Source: DATMXS01 sp035561355
GTDB taxonomy: Bacteria; Acidobacteriota; Terriglobia; Bryobacterales; Bryobacteraceae
Direction: 5' to 3'
Length of the DNA stretch: 64,000 nt
Assembly (NCBI GenBank): GCA_035561355.1
Contig: DATMXS010000060.1
Span: 9,308 to 73,307 of the forward strand
The notes under the pieces are model-generated. The model made no database searches. It was not told the DNA's origin and saw nothing but the letters and a program-made list of their open reading frames with translations. Shown piece by piece: positions 52,786 to 60,195 of this stretch. How positions within the stretch are numbered: position 1 is the stretch's first letter; each line of letters starts with the position of its first letter. The translations under genes were made by a program, and so were the position numbers.

Positions 52786-53691
52786 GTGTCAGGTACCGCA
52801 ATTCATCATTGTTCATCACCCGCAGCGATGATGAACGGCCACACCTCCCTTTCCGAATCACACTCAGCCATACCCGTACGTCCCGAATCGGTCGCTCCAG
52901 ATGCGGCTGGCTCCGCCGCCGTTCATCACTTTTCATCACCTGCGAAAACGCCGCCCGCGCTATCCGCGAGCGACGGGCCACAGACGACGACTGCGAGTCA
53001 GGCGAGCACCGCTGAGCTACAATGCCGGGTAGCCACCGGACTCGCCCAAGGCATGTCGGTCACGTCCGCCGCGCGTGCCGCCGGCGTCCACCGCACCGCA
53101 ATTCATCACTGGCAGCGCACGTCGAAGGAGTTCTGCGCCGCCGTCGAACAGGCCCGCCGCGAGTTCACGGAGTCGTTCGCAGATGACCTGCTCGACTTGG
53201 CACACTCTGCCGTCCGCACCCTGCAAAACCTACTCTCGGATCCCAAGACCCCTCCTGCCGTCCGCCTCAAAGCCGCCCTCGCCGTCCTCGAACGGCCTCA
53301 ATTCCCGAACCGCGGCTGGAACCTCCCCGTGCGCCTCGAAACCCCGCGCCGGCAGGCAGCCCTCGATGGCATGGCGGAACTCGAAGCCGATTACCGCATC
53401 GTCCGCATGACCGAAGCGATCCGCAAACACGATGAAAGTGCCGCAGCCGAAACGAACCCAACCGTGCCGCGACCGTTAGGGAGCGATGGCGTAGAACATT
53501 ACGAACCCGGCGCGCCCTCAGTGGCCGGGCGCCCAACTGAGCCGCGCGCGTCGGCAAGCGGCAGCGCAGAATGCTGCGAACCGGCGAACTCCCGCCGCGA
53601 GCCGCGAGCGCAGCGAGCCCGCAACGCCCTCTGCCCTGCGGTTCCCGCCAGAAATATAAGCGCTGCTGCGGAAAAGACGCGCCGCCGGTGA
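52786..53691 (+). CDS. Helix-turn-helix protein, frameshifted before a SEC-C motif
   Basis: A 301-residue reading frame. Residues about 85-165 hold a HTH (VTSAARAAGVHRTAIHHWQR) and a following helical region (LLDLAHSAVRTLQNLLSDP, then VRLKAALAVLERP) that resembles phBC6A51-type/terminase small-subunit-like proteins. Near the end the sequence reads RNALCP and then shifts out of frame; the other frame continues with a SEC-C motif (see 53637-53720). Start may be GTG 52786 or ATG 52828. Function unknown; DNA-binding is likely. Confidence 0.6.
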   Translation: MSGTAIHHCSSPAAMMNGHTSLSESHSAIPVRPESVAPDAAGSAAVHHFSSPAKTPPALSASDGPQTTTASQASTAELQCRVATGLAQGMSVTSAARAAGVHRTAIHHWQRTSKEFCAAVEQARREFTESFADDLLDLAHSAVRTLQNLLSDPKTPPAVRLKAALAVLERPQFPNRGWNLPVRLETPRRQAALDGMAELEADYRIVRMTEAIRKHDESAAAETNPTVPRPLGSDGVEHYEPGAPSVAGRPTEPRASASGSAECCEPANSRREPRAQRARNALCPAVPARNISAAAEKTRRR

Positions 53692-53720
53692 TCACCCCCC
53701 TACGCCGTAGTGCCGCCTGA
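53637..53720 (+). pseudogene. SEC-C motif remnant in the shifted frame
   Basis: Read in the other frame, 53637-53720 gives CGSRQKYKRCCGKDAPPVI and then a stop. Joined to the preceding RNALCP this restores CPCGSRQKYKRCCG, the SEC-C zinc motif. The run CCC at 53634-53636 would need to be CCCC, so one C appears to be missing. Confidence 0.75.
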
Positions 53721-53805
53721 GACTGACCGGTTTTGGTCTCCTTGCCCGCGCTCGACAAGAGTTGTGGTACAGAATGGAATCCGGGTTGAACCAGGAACTA
53801 CAAGA

Positions 53806-55119
53806 ATGAAAGCCAATCGTCGCCGATTCATTTCGACCAGCCTTGCAGGAGGCCTGGCCTCCCTGCCGTTGTCCGCCTCTTCCGGCCGTGTTACCGGGCC
53901 GGATTCATCGGATCCGGCCGCGCCCTGTGCGGATTCCGCGGCCCTGAAGGCGCGGTATGCCAGCCTCGACGCCATATTGAAGCAACCCGTGTTGAAGAGG
54001 CAGTTCTTCAACGCACCCGTTATCATCGAATCTGTCGAACTGCTTCGCTTGAACAACAGTTTCCTTTGCAGAGTACGTTCCCGTGATGGAGCGGAAGGAA
54101 TCTCTGTCGCTCACAGCGGCATGAGCACGCTATTTCCCATTTTCCTCAGAAACCTGCAGCCTTTCTTCCTCGGAAAGGACGCACGGGAACTGGACCTCAT
54201 CCTGGAGAAGGTCTACATCTTCGGTTTTAACTTCCGATACAACGGCATCACTCTCGGCCTGCCCCTCGCGACCATCGAGTTCGCGATTCTCGATATGCTC
54301 GGGCGCATCGCCAACAAGCCGGTCGGTCAGCTGATTGGAGAAATCCACAATCCTCAAGTCGGCGTGTACGTCGCGACCGAATGGCGCGAGAAGCCGGTGG
54401 AGGAATCCATCGACCTCATCAAGAAGGCCTTCTCCGCGTATGACGCACACGCGCTCAAAATCAAGGTCGGTGGCCTGATGTTCATGACCACCGATATGTA
54501 TGCCGTCGGCCCTCCCGGAAGAACCGAGAAGATGATTCCCCTCGTCCGCAAGACGTTCGGCGACGACGTCGCTCTTTATGCCGATTCGAACAGCTTCTAT
54601 TCGGTGCAGGAGGCCATCCGTGTCGGCAAGCTGCTCGAAGAATATAAGTACAGATACTTCGAAGAGCCCGTGATGTTCGACCACATCGAGGAGATCAAGG
54701 AGGTCGCCGACTCGCTCACAATCCCGATCGCCAATGGCGAGCAGGACAACAGTTTCTATGGGTTTCGCTGGCTGATCGCCAACAATGGCATTGAAATTGT
54801 TCAGCCCGACAACTACTACTTCGGAGGACTGATCCGGTCGATGAAAGTTGCGCGCATGGCGGCTGCCTTTGGGAAAACCATCATCCCGCACATGTCCGGC
54901 GGCGGGCTGGGATACCTCTACAACATCCACTTTGTGTCCGCTGTCCCGAATGCCGGCGAGCATCACGAATTCAAAGGGCTGCAAACGAACGTACAGTTCG
55001 AATGCAAAACATCCCCCTTGCAGGTCGTCGAGGGAAAGATCAAAGTGCCCACCGGTCCGGGCTTCGGAGCCGACTTCGACCCGGAGTGGGTCAAGAAACA
55101 TCAGGTCGTCAGGCTGTGA
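53806..55119 (+). CDS. Enolase-superfamily dehydratase (mandelate racemase/muconate lactonizing enzyme type) with Tat leader
   Basis: A 437-residue enzyme with a Tat-type leader (ANRRRFISTSLAGGLASLP). The superfamily active-site positions can be followed: KIKVGG for the lysine base, LYADSNSFY for the first metal ligand, YFEEPVMFD for the second, ANGEQDNSF for the third and PHMSGGGLGY for the histidine. Such enzymes dehydrate or racemise acid sugars (galactonate, galactarate or fuconate types). Located with GH4 genes, it may act on an aldonic or uronic acid. The exact reaction is not determined. ATG 53806 follows a weak ribosome site. Confidence 0.87.
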   Translation: MKANRRRFISTSLAGGLASLPLSASSGRVTGPDSSDPAAPCADSAALKARYASLDAILKQPVLKRQFFNAPVIIESVELLRLNNSFLCRVRSRDGAEGISVAHSGMSTLFPIFLRNLQPFFLGKDARELDLILEKVYIFGFNFRYNGITLGLPLATIEFAILDMLGRIANKPVGQLIGEIHNPQVGVYVATEWREKPVEESIDLIKKAFSAYDAHALKIKVGGLMFMTTDMYAVGPPGRTEKMIPLVRKTFGDDVALYADSNSFYSVQEAIRVGKLLEEYKYRYFEEPVMFDHIEEIKEVADSLTIPIANGEQDNSFYGFRWLIANNGIEIVQPDNYYFGGLIRSMKVARMAAAFGKTIIPHMSGGGLGYLYNIHFVSAVPNAGEHHEFKGLQTNVQFECKTSPLQVVEGKIKVPTGPGFGADFDPEWVKKHQVVRL

Positions 55120-55153
55120 CCTGTGCGGCCGGGGGCACACCCCGCCGCACAGG
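55120..55153 (+). terminator. Strong hairpin terminator after the dehydratase gene
   Basis: CCTGTGCGGC (55120-55129) pairs with GCCGCACAGG (55144-55153). Inside, GGGG and CCCC extend the stem around a small loop. It begins one base after the stop codon and lacks a T-run, as is usual for GC-rich genomes. Confidence 0.8.
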
Positions 55154-55204
55154 CCACGGCCAAACCGGACGAATGAGATGAACGGAACGAACCCAAACGA
55201 CCCG

Positions 55205-56233
55205 TTACGCCCGCTGTCCGACTACGATTGTGTGCGGTCCGTTCGGGACCGGGTGCGCGCTGATCCGCTCAAACCCGGCTTCGCGGTACATCGATTCGAG
55301 TTCGCGGAACGTGTAGGCGTCGCCGGAAGCAGTCGTCGCGAGCATCGTCAGGCTGAATGCGGCGGCCATGGGCGGCGAAACGCGATCCTCGTTCGGGACG
55401 AACTCCAGCGTCGCTACGCGCCCGCCGCGTTTCGTCGCGGCGTGGACCTTCTTCAGCAGCGTGACACAGGTCGGGACGTCGAAGTGGTGTAGAAAGTTCG
55501 TGAGCAGGACGATGTCGTACGGCCCTCCGAACTCTACGTCGAACGCGCTGCCCGGGAGCGTCTGGTAGCGGTTCGCGACTCCTGCGTTCTCAGCATTGCG
55601 CTTAGCGACCTCGAGCACTTGCGCCCAGTCCACCGCCACGATGCGCGCTTGCGGCGACTGTTTCGCGACCTCAATGCCGAACAGGCCATGGCCGGCCGCA
55701 ATATCGAGCACCTGCAGCGGGCCGGAAAGCCCTTCCAGCACGATCTCGCCCAGCGGTCCTGCCATCGGACCCATCATGGGCGCCATGCTGTGCGCAAACT
55801 CGACCCACACGGGGTTATCGGGTTCCACCGAGCCGTCGCCCGGCAACGTGCTGCGTCCGGTCCGGACGATCTCGTCCAAGCGGGAGAACGGCTCCAGCAG
55901 CATCGGATCGCCCATGAAGCGCACGGCTGCGGCCACGCACGCAGGCGAGCGCGGATCGAGGAACGCTGCGCTCGTTTGGGTGTGGCGGTAAACGCTGTCC
56001 TGCTTGGCGACCAGTTCGATGACAGTGAGGTAATCGCAAAGGATCCGAATGCCGCGCTCGGAAGCTCCGCATCGCCTCGCAAGCGTGGCAGCGTCGGCCG
56101 GACCCTCACCGAGTGCTCTGAACAGATCCACTTGGATTGCGGTGCGGAGCGCAGCGGTCCGCTGGTAAGCAGTCAAGTTCTCAAAGACGATCGCAGGCGA
56201 CGGCGGCGCCGCCGGACGGGTCCCAGATGCCAT
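55205..56233 (-). CDS. SAM-dependent methyltransferase with N-terminal dimerisation domain
   Basis: A 342-residue methyltransferase. The N-terminal helical region (about residues 10-150) is a dimerisation-type domain (FENLTAYQRTAALRTAI, and a winged helix GASERGIRILCDYLTVIEL). The SAM loop is LQVLDIAAGHGLFGIEVAK, followed by VAVDWAQVLEVAKRN and IVLLTNFLHHFD. O-methyltransferase-like proteins of this type often modify small molecules or phenols. ATG 56233 has ggggagg at 56248-56242. Its role near the sugar locus is unknown. Confidence 0.87.
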   Translation of the reverse strand: MASGTRPAAPPSPAIVFENLTAYQRTAALRTAIQVDLFRALGEGPADAATLARRCGASERGIRILCDYLTVIELVAKQDSVYRHTQTSAAFLDPRSPACVAAAVRFMGDPMLLEPFSRLDEIVRTGRSTLPGDGSVEPDNPVWVEFAHSMAPMMGPMAGPLGEIVLEGLSGPLQVLDIAAGHGLFGIEVAKQSPQARIVAVDWAQVLEVAKRNAENAGVANRYQTLPGSAFDVEFGGPYDIVLLTNFLHHFDVPTCVTLLKKVHAATKRGGRVATLEFVPNEDRVSPPMAAAFSLTMLATTASGDAYTFRELESMYREAGFERISAHPVPNGPHTIVVGQRA

Positions 56234-56241
56234 TGATGTAA

Positions 56242-56267
56242 CCTCCCCAGAGTTGTTCGTACTGGGG
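56242..56267 (-). promoter_or_regulatory. Hairpin overlapping the ribosome binding site of the methyltransferase
   Basis: CCCCAG and CTGGGG flank an 11-base loop, and the inner arm covers the ggggagg of the minus-strand gene. Pairing would hide the site, so translation could be controlled. Confidence 0.4.
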
Positions 56268-56269
56268 CG

Positions 56270-56275
56270 ATTATA
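56270..56275 (-). promoter_or_regulatory. Perfect -10 element upstream of the methyltransferase
   Basis: TATAAT on the minus strand (plus-strand ATTATA), about 36 bases before the ATG at 56233. A clear -35 was not found. Confidence 0.5.
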
Positions 56276-56306
56276 GCGCCAGAGTAGCCGTAATTGGTTG
56301 AAACTA

Positions 56307-57539
56307 TTACAGATCTTTTTTTCTTAAGTGCGCCGCGGGTATCACCCCGCTGATGTCGATCAGGTACATCTGCCGGCCGGGCGCGTGGGGCGCGTCGATC
56401 ACGACCTTCGTTCCGTCCGGGCTGAAACGCGGGTGCAGGTCGCAGCGCCATTCACCCTTGTACTCGGGCGGGGAAGGGAACTGACCGAGCGGAATTCGCG
56501 TTCCCGTCTTCGTGTCATAGAGGTACGGGTTCTGGTTGCGTTGCTTATCGGGGTAAGCATCGTTCAGGATCCAGCGATTGCCCGGCAGGTACGTGCAATG
56601 GCCGTTCACGGTCATGACGTCCGGCGCCACTACCTCGACGCTCTGACTACGGTCTTCATAGAGGTAAAACTTGTTGCCGCGCGAGGGATGCCAGGCCCAT
56701 GCCAGGATGCGCGATGCGTCGCGCCAGATGAAGTGTGACGTCTGGCCGTGCGGGTCCACTACGTACCGGTTGGCGCCATCCGCGTCGGCCGTCACCATGC
56801 GGGTCCCCCAACTCTGGCCGTGTTTCGGACCGCGCCAGCGGTGCAGGAAAATGAAGCGCTTGCCGTCGGGCGACACCAGCAGGTGATTGAACCAATGCTT
56901 CGCGCCGGCCCACTCGTCCATGCGGGGATCGAGTTTCAGGATCTCGGCGAGCGAAATGAGCAGTTCCTGTTTTCCGGTGCGCAGGTCCACACACCAGATG
57001 CCGGCGTCCGGAGGCGCGGGATGACCAGCATTGGGATCGGGGAGACCGGTGTAACCATAACCGGGCCGGCAGTCGTTGAGGCGGCGGAAGTCGGGTGCGA
57101 CGGCCCAGCGCGCATCGGGGCTCACGGCATAGATCGGAGCCGGGATGGTCCGCTTCTTGCGAGTCTTGATGTCGAGGATGATGGAGACGAACAGATCGCC
57201 CTGGCGGTCGTTCCAGATGACCTCCGTCTTCGATCCGGGCAGCCACTGCAGCATCGAGCCCTGCTGCCAATTCCAGGCGCGGCTCTCGCCGAGTTCAATC
57301 CAACGGTCATCCGCCGCGGTATCGACCATGCCCATGCGGATCACGTCATCGGCGCGAGGCGAGCGGTGCTCGAAACCCACTTCCATTCCGAGCGCGTAGC
57401 GGCTTGACGGATCGAACTGGAGCTTGTCGTAGTAGCCGAACCAGTGGAACTTCGGGCCTTTCGTAATGGCGCGGGTAGGGGGCGGGCCACCCGTCTGCGC
57501 GGAGACGGCGGCAGCGGCGAGGAACTCTCGGCGGGTCAT
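56307..57539 (-). CDS. Tat-exported beta-propeller protein
   Basis: A 410-residue secreted protein with a Tat signal (TRREFLAAAAVSAQTGG). The rest is a WD40/TolB-like beta-propeller with repeated blades: FDPSSRYALGME, AVSPDARWAVAPD, VSPDGKRFIFLHRW and FSPDGTKVVIDAPH. A related group is oligogalacturonate lyases, but the catalytic residues cannot be assigned here. The start is ATG 57539; the longer frame upstream lies in the divergent promoter region. Its neighbour miaB is divergent, separated by 41 bases. Confidence 0.8.
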   Translation of the reverse strand: MTRREFLAAAAVSAQTGGPPPTRAITKGPKFHWFGYYDKLQFDPSSRYALGMEVGFEHRSPRADDVIRMGMVDTAADDRWIELGESRAWNWQQGSMLQWLPGSKTEVIWNDRQGDLFVSIILDIKTRKKRTIPAPIYAVSPDARWAVAPDFRRLNDCRPGYGYTGLPDPNAGHPAPPDAGIWCVDLRTGKQELLISLAEILKLDPRMDEWAGAKHWFNHLLVSPDGKRFIFLHRWRGPKHGQSWGTRMVTADADGANRYVVDPHGQTSHFIWRDASRILAWAWHPSRGNKFYLYEDRSQSVEVVAPDVMTVNGHCTYLPGNRWILNDAYPDKQRNQNPYLYDTKTGTRIPLGQFPSPPEYKGEWRCDLHPRFSPDGTKVVIDAPHAPGRQMYLIDISGVIPAAHLRKKDL

Positions 57540-57551
57540 AGGAACACCCAG

Positions 57552-57557
57552 TTTATA
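57552..57557 (-). promoter_or_regulatory. -10 element of the beta-propeller gene
   Basis: TATAAA on the minus strand, 12 bases before the ATG at 57539, so a leaderless or short-leader transcript is possible. Confidence 0.4.
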
Positions 57558-57559
57558 AT
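57554..57559 (+). promoter_or_regulatory. -10 element of miaB
   Basis: A perfect TATAAT lies 21 bases before the miaB ATG at 57581. It overlaps the -10 of the divergent beta-propeller gene. Confidence 0.55.
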
Positions 57560-57580
57560 GGTCGGAAGCGCTGTTCCCGC

Positions 57581-58903
57581 ATGAAAACGTTCTACATCGA
57601 AACATTCGGTTGCCAGATGAATGCCCACGACTCGGAGAAGGTCGTTGGCACGCTGCTCGCGCAGGGGTACGAGCAGGTGGGCTCGCCGGACGCCGCCCAA
57701 CTTGTGCTGTACAACACGTGCAGCATCCGGGACAAGGCCGAACAGAAAGTCTTCCACCGCCTCCAGCAGTTCAAGCGAGAGGCAGGCAAGGGGAAGACGT
57801 TCGGTGTCCTGGGGTGTGTCGCCCAGCAGGAAGGCGAGCGCATTTTCGAGAAAGCGCCGCACGTAAGCCTGGTCTGCGGCTCGGCCAGCTACAACCGGCT
57901 TCCCGAACTGCTGGTGCAACTGCAACAGGGCGGGCGCCGGGTGACGGGCTTGTCACTCGATACGGACGAGACCTTCGAGACACCGGTAACGCGCCGCGAC
58001 AACCCGTACCGCGCGTACATCACGATCATCGAGGGCTGCGACAAGTCGTGCGCGTACTGCGTAGTGCCCATGACGCGCGGGCCGGAGCGCAGCCGTACGA
58101 GTTCGAGCATCATGCAGGAGGCGCGTGCGCTTGCGGACCAGGGTTACACGGACATCCAGTTGCTGGGGCAGAATGTGAACAGTTACCTGGACCCGTCGCC
58201 CGCAGGGTGGAATTTCGCCACGCTGCTGGCCCGCGTCGGCGAAATCCCCGGACTTCGGCGCGTCCGCTTCACCACGTCGCACCCGCGCGATTTCGGCAAG
58301 GACATCGTGGATGCGATCAGCGCGAACCCGGTGCTGGTGAACCACGTACATCTGCCGGTGCAATCGGGCTCCACCAGCGTGCTTGCGCGGATGCAGCGGC
58401 TCTACACGCGGGACGAGTACATGCGGCGGATTGAGTGGCTGAAGGCCTCGCCGCGGAAGATCGCGATCACCACGGATATCATCGTCGGCTTCTGCGGGGA
58501 GACTGAGAAAGATTTTGAGCAGACGCTTTCGCTCATGGACGAAGTGCAGTACGATGCGATGTTCAGCTTCAAGTACTCCGCACGGCCGAATACGCCGGCG
58601 CTGTCACTCGAAGGCCACGTGGACGAGGAGGAGAAGGGCAGGCGGCTAGCCATCGTCCAGGAGAAGCAGCGGGCCATTCAGATCCGGCGTCACTCCGAAC
58701 TCGTCGGCGGCGAGCAGGAGGTTTTGGTGGAGGGCTATAACAAGGCCACAGGACAGTGGATCGGCCGGACGGCGGAAAACCGGATTCTCAACTTTACGCG
58801 GCCAGCGGACGGCGATTCGAGTGCCGCGCTGACTGGCAATTATCTGAAAGTAATGGTGACCAGGGCCGGTCCGAACTCGCTTGCGGGCGAAGCAGTGGTC
58901 TAA
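57581..58903 (+). CDS. miaB: tRNA-2-methylthio-N6-dimethylallyladenosine synthase
   Basis: A 440-residue radical-SAM methylthiotransferase that modifies A37 of tRNAs. The N-terminal UPF0004 domain has the iron-sulfur cysteines in ETFGCQMN, YNTCSIRDKAE and LGCVAQQEG; the radical-SAM CxxxCxxC motif is CDKSCAYC, and the C-terminal TRAM region includes GEAVV. Length and order match MiaB closely. Start ATG 57581. It is a housekeeping gene flanking the sugar locus. Confidence 0.98.
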   Translation: MKTFYIETFGCQMNAHDSEKVVGTLLAQGYEQVGSPDAAQLVLYNTCSIRDKAEQKVFHRLQQFKREAGKGKTFGVLGCVAQQEGERIFEKAPHVSLVCGSASYNRLPELLVQLQQGGRRVTGLSLDTDETFETPVTRRDNPYRAYITIIEGCDKSCAYCVVPMTRGPERSRTSSSIMQEARALADQGYTDIQLLGQNVNSYLDPSPAGWNFATLLARVGEIPGLRRVRFTTSHPRDFGKDIVDAISANPVLVNHVHLPVQSGSTSVLARMQRLYTRDEYMRRIEWLKASPRKIAITTDIIVGFCGETEKDFEQTLSLMDEVQYDAMFSFKYSARPNTPALSLEGHVDEEEKGRRLAIVQEKQRAIQIRRHSELVGGEQEVLVEGYNKATGQWIGRTAENRILNFTRPADGDSSAALTGNYLKVMVTRAGPNSLAGEAVV

Positions 58904-58914
58904 TGAGATTGAGA

Positions 58915-58929
58915 GCCCCGAGGTGGGGC
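58915..58929 (+). terminator. Short hairpin after miaB
   Basis: GCCCC-gaggt-GGGGC, a 5-bp stem 12 bases after the stop codon. Weak terminator candidate. Confidence 0.35.
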
Positions 58930-59015
58930 GAAATCGCGCTCCGAGGCCGCGGCGTGAGCCGCAGGCGGCAAGCTTGCACTCGGGTCGCCGGAGCGGCTTG
59001 GCGGGGAGGCACGTG

Positions 59016-59504
59016 ATGGAAGTCGAGATGAAAATCCGGGGTCTGATGATGGATCCGATGACGAACATGCCCATCGTGATCCTGAAGGACGTCAACGGCA
59101 ACTCGATCCTGCCGATCTGGGTCGGCGTGTACGAAGCCAATGCCATCGCGCTGGAGATCGAGAAGGTAAGTACGCCGCGCCCGATGACTCACGACCTGAT
59201 CAAGACCATGCTTCTGGGTCTCGAAACCGGGATGCAGAAGGTGGTGGTCAGCGAGTTGAAGGAGGACACCTTCTACGCTGTGATCTGGCTCGAGCGCGAC
59301 GGAGAAACAATCACGGTCGACTCACGGCCGAGCGATGCGCTGGCGCTGGCACTTCGCCTGGATTGCCCCATTTTCGTTGACGATTCGGTCTTGAAATCAT
59401 CGAAGATGGCCAACGCCGTTTCCGACAAACTTCCCAACAATGAGGAGTTGCGGCGCTGGCTCGAGGGCTTGAACGACGAGGATCTGGGCCGCTACAAGAT
59501 GTAA
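59016..59504 (+). CDS. DUF151/bifunctional nuclease-family protein
   Basis: A 162-residue protein of the bifunctional nuclease (BFN/DUF151) family. Typical motifs are KIRGLMMDPMTNMPIVILKD, LPIWVGVYEANAI, TPRPMTHDLI and VDSRPSDALALALRL. The ATG at 59016 fits ggggagg (59003-59009). The next gene starts 10 bases after its stop, so they may be co-transcribed. In bacteria the physiological role is mostly unknown; the family has been linked to nucleases in plants. Confidence 0.9.
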   Translation: MEVEMKIRGLMMDPMTNMPIVILKDVNGNSILPIWVGVYEANAIALEIEKVSTPRPMTHDLIKTMLLGLETGMQKVVVSELKEDTFYAVIWLERDGETITVDSRPSDALALALRLDCPIFVDDSVLKSSKMANAVSDKLPNNEELRRWLEGLNDEDLGRYKM

Positions 59505-59514
59505 GCGCCGCCGC

Positions 59515-59823
59515 ATGGGATTGATGGAGAAACTGGAGGGATTGGCCGCTTCCGGCATTCATCTGGTGCCTGCGCACGAGATCCCCACCCACTTCGTTTT
59601 GGAACGCGACGGGTATGCCGCTTTAGTCGAATGCACCGGGGATGACTTTGGTGCAATCGGCAGCTCAGGACTGCTGACGGAAGAAGGGTTTGCCGCGCTG
59701 GTTTGGCGGGGCGAAAGCGCGACTTTCGTGAGAAAGAGTTTTGCGCAGCCCGCGACGCACGAGCAAGTCCAGCAATTACGCCGCTTTGCCAGGGATCTCG
59801 AGAACGTCCTTAGAGCAGGGTAG
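59515..59823 (+). CDS. Small hypothetical protein
   Basis: A 102-residue protein of unknown function. It is soluble, with no signal or membrane segment; notable parts are IPTHFVLERDGYAALVECTGDDFG and the helical tail HEQVQQLRRFARDLENVL. It begins 10 bases after the BFN gene and is probably in its operon. Confidence 0.6.
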   Translation: MGLMEKLEGLAASGIHLVPAHEIPTHFVLERDGYAALVECTGDDFGAIGSSGLLTEEGFAALVWRGESATFVRKSFAQPATHEQVQQLRRFARDLENVLRAG

Positions 59824-59886
59824 AGCGGTCGCGATTCCCTTTTGGCCTCGGGATAACATTTCACGGCCCTCGTCGTCTAATCGGTT

Positions 59887-60147
59887 GTGAACGGGACGGC
59901 AGCCAACCGGATCAAGCACCTGGGAGCGATCCTCCTGGGGGCCGTTACGCTGACCGGAGCGCATAGCGAGCCGGCGCGTTCCCTTTACTGTTCCGCCTGC
60001 CAGTTTTTGGAGTATTACCAGGCTTTGCAGGATTCGAAAGAGATTCCGGCGGGCTTCCTGGAGCGGGTGAGGATCAGCATTGCGCTGGCGAAGTTGGACG
60101 CTGAAAAACCGCAGGCAGACGGCACGGGCGGGAGATGTAGCCTTTGA
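59887..60147 (+). CDS. Small secreted hypothetical protein
   Basis: An 86-residue ORF beginning with GTG 59887. A hydrophobic segment (ILLGAVTLTGA) and small residues suggest a signal or lipid-anchor region, followed by a short cysteine pair (YCSACQFLEYY). No strong ribosome site is visible, so the gene is only moderately supported. Function unknown. Confidence 0.4.
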   Translation: MNGTAANRIKHLGAILLGAVTLTGAHSEPARSLYCSACQFLEYYQALQDSKEIPAGFLERVRISIALAKLDAEKPQADGTGGRCSL

Positions 60148-60153
60148 AACGAT

Positions 60154-60175
60154 GCGGGGCGCTTTCGCGCCCCGC
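60154..60175. terminator. Perfect hairpin terminator between convergent genes
   Basis: GCGGGGCGC, a TTTC loop and GCGCCCCGC make a perfect 9-bp stem. It lies between the stops of convergent genes (60147 and 60196) and could end both transcripts. Confidence 0.78.
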
Positions 60176-60195
60176 CGTACCGCTAAACGCTGCTA

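Noticed and set aside
52022..52981. A 319-codon minus-strand frame
   Set aside because: Shadow of the GH4 gene and of intergenic DNA; no domain or ribosome site seen.
59865..59943. tRNA-Glu-like 5' half, with a GGCCCTC/GGGGGCC acceptor pairing
   Set aside because: The start resembles tRNA-Glu, and the ends could pair, but there is no TTCGAAT T-loop, the D-arm does not fold, and the length is 79 bases. It also overlaps a small ORF.
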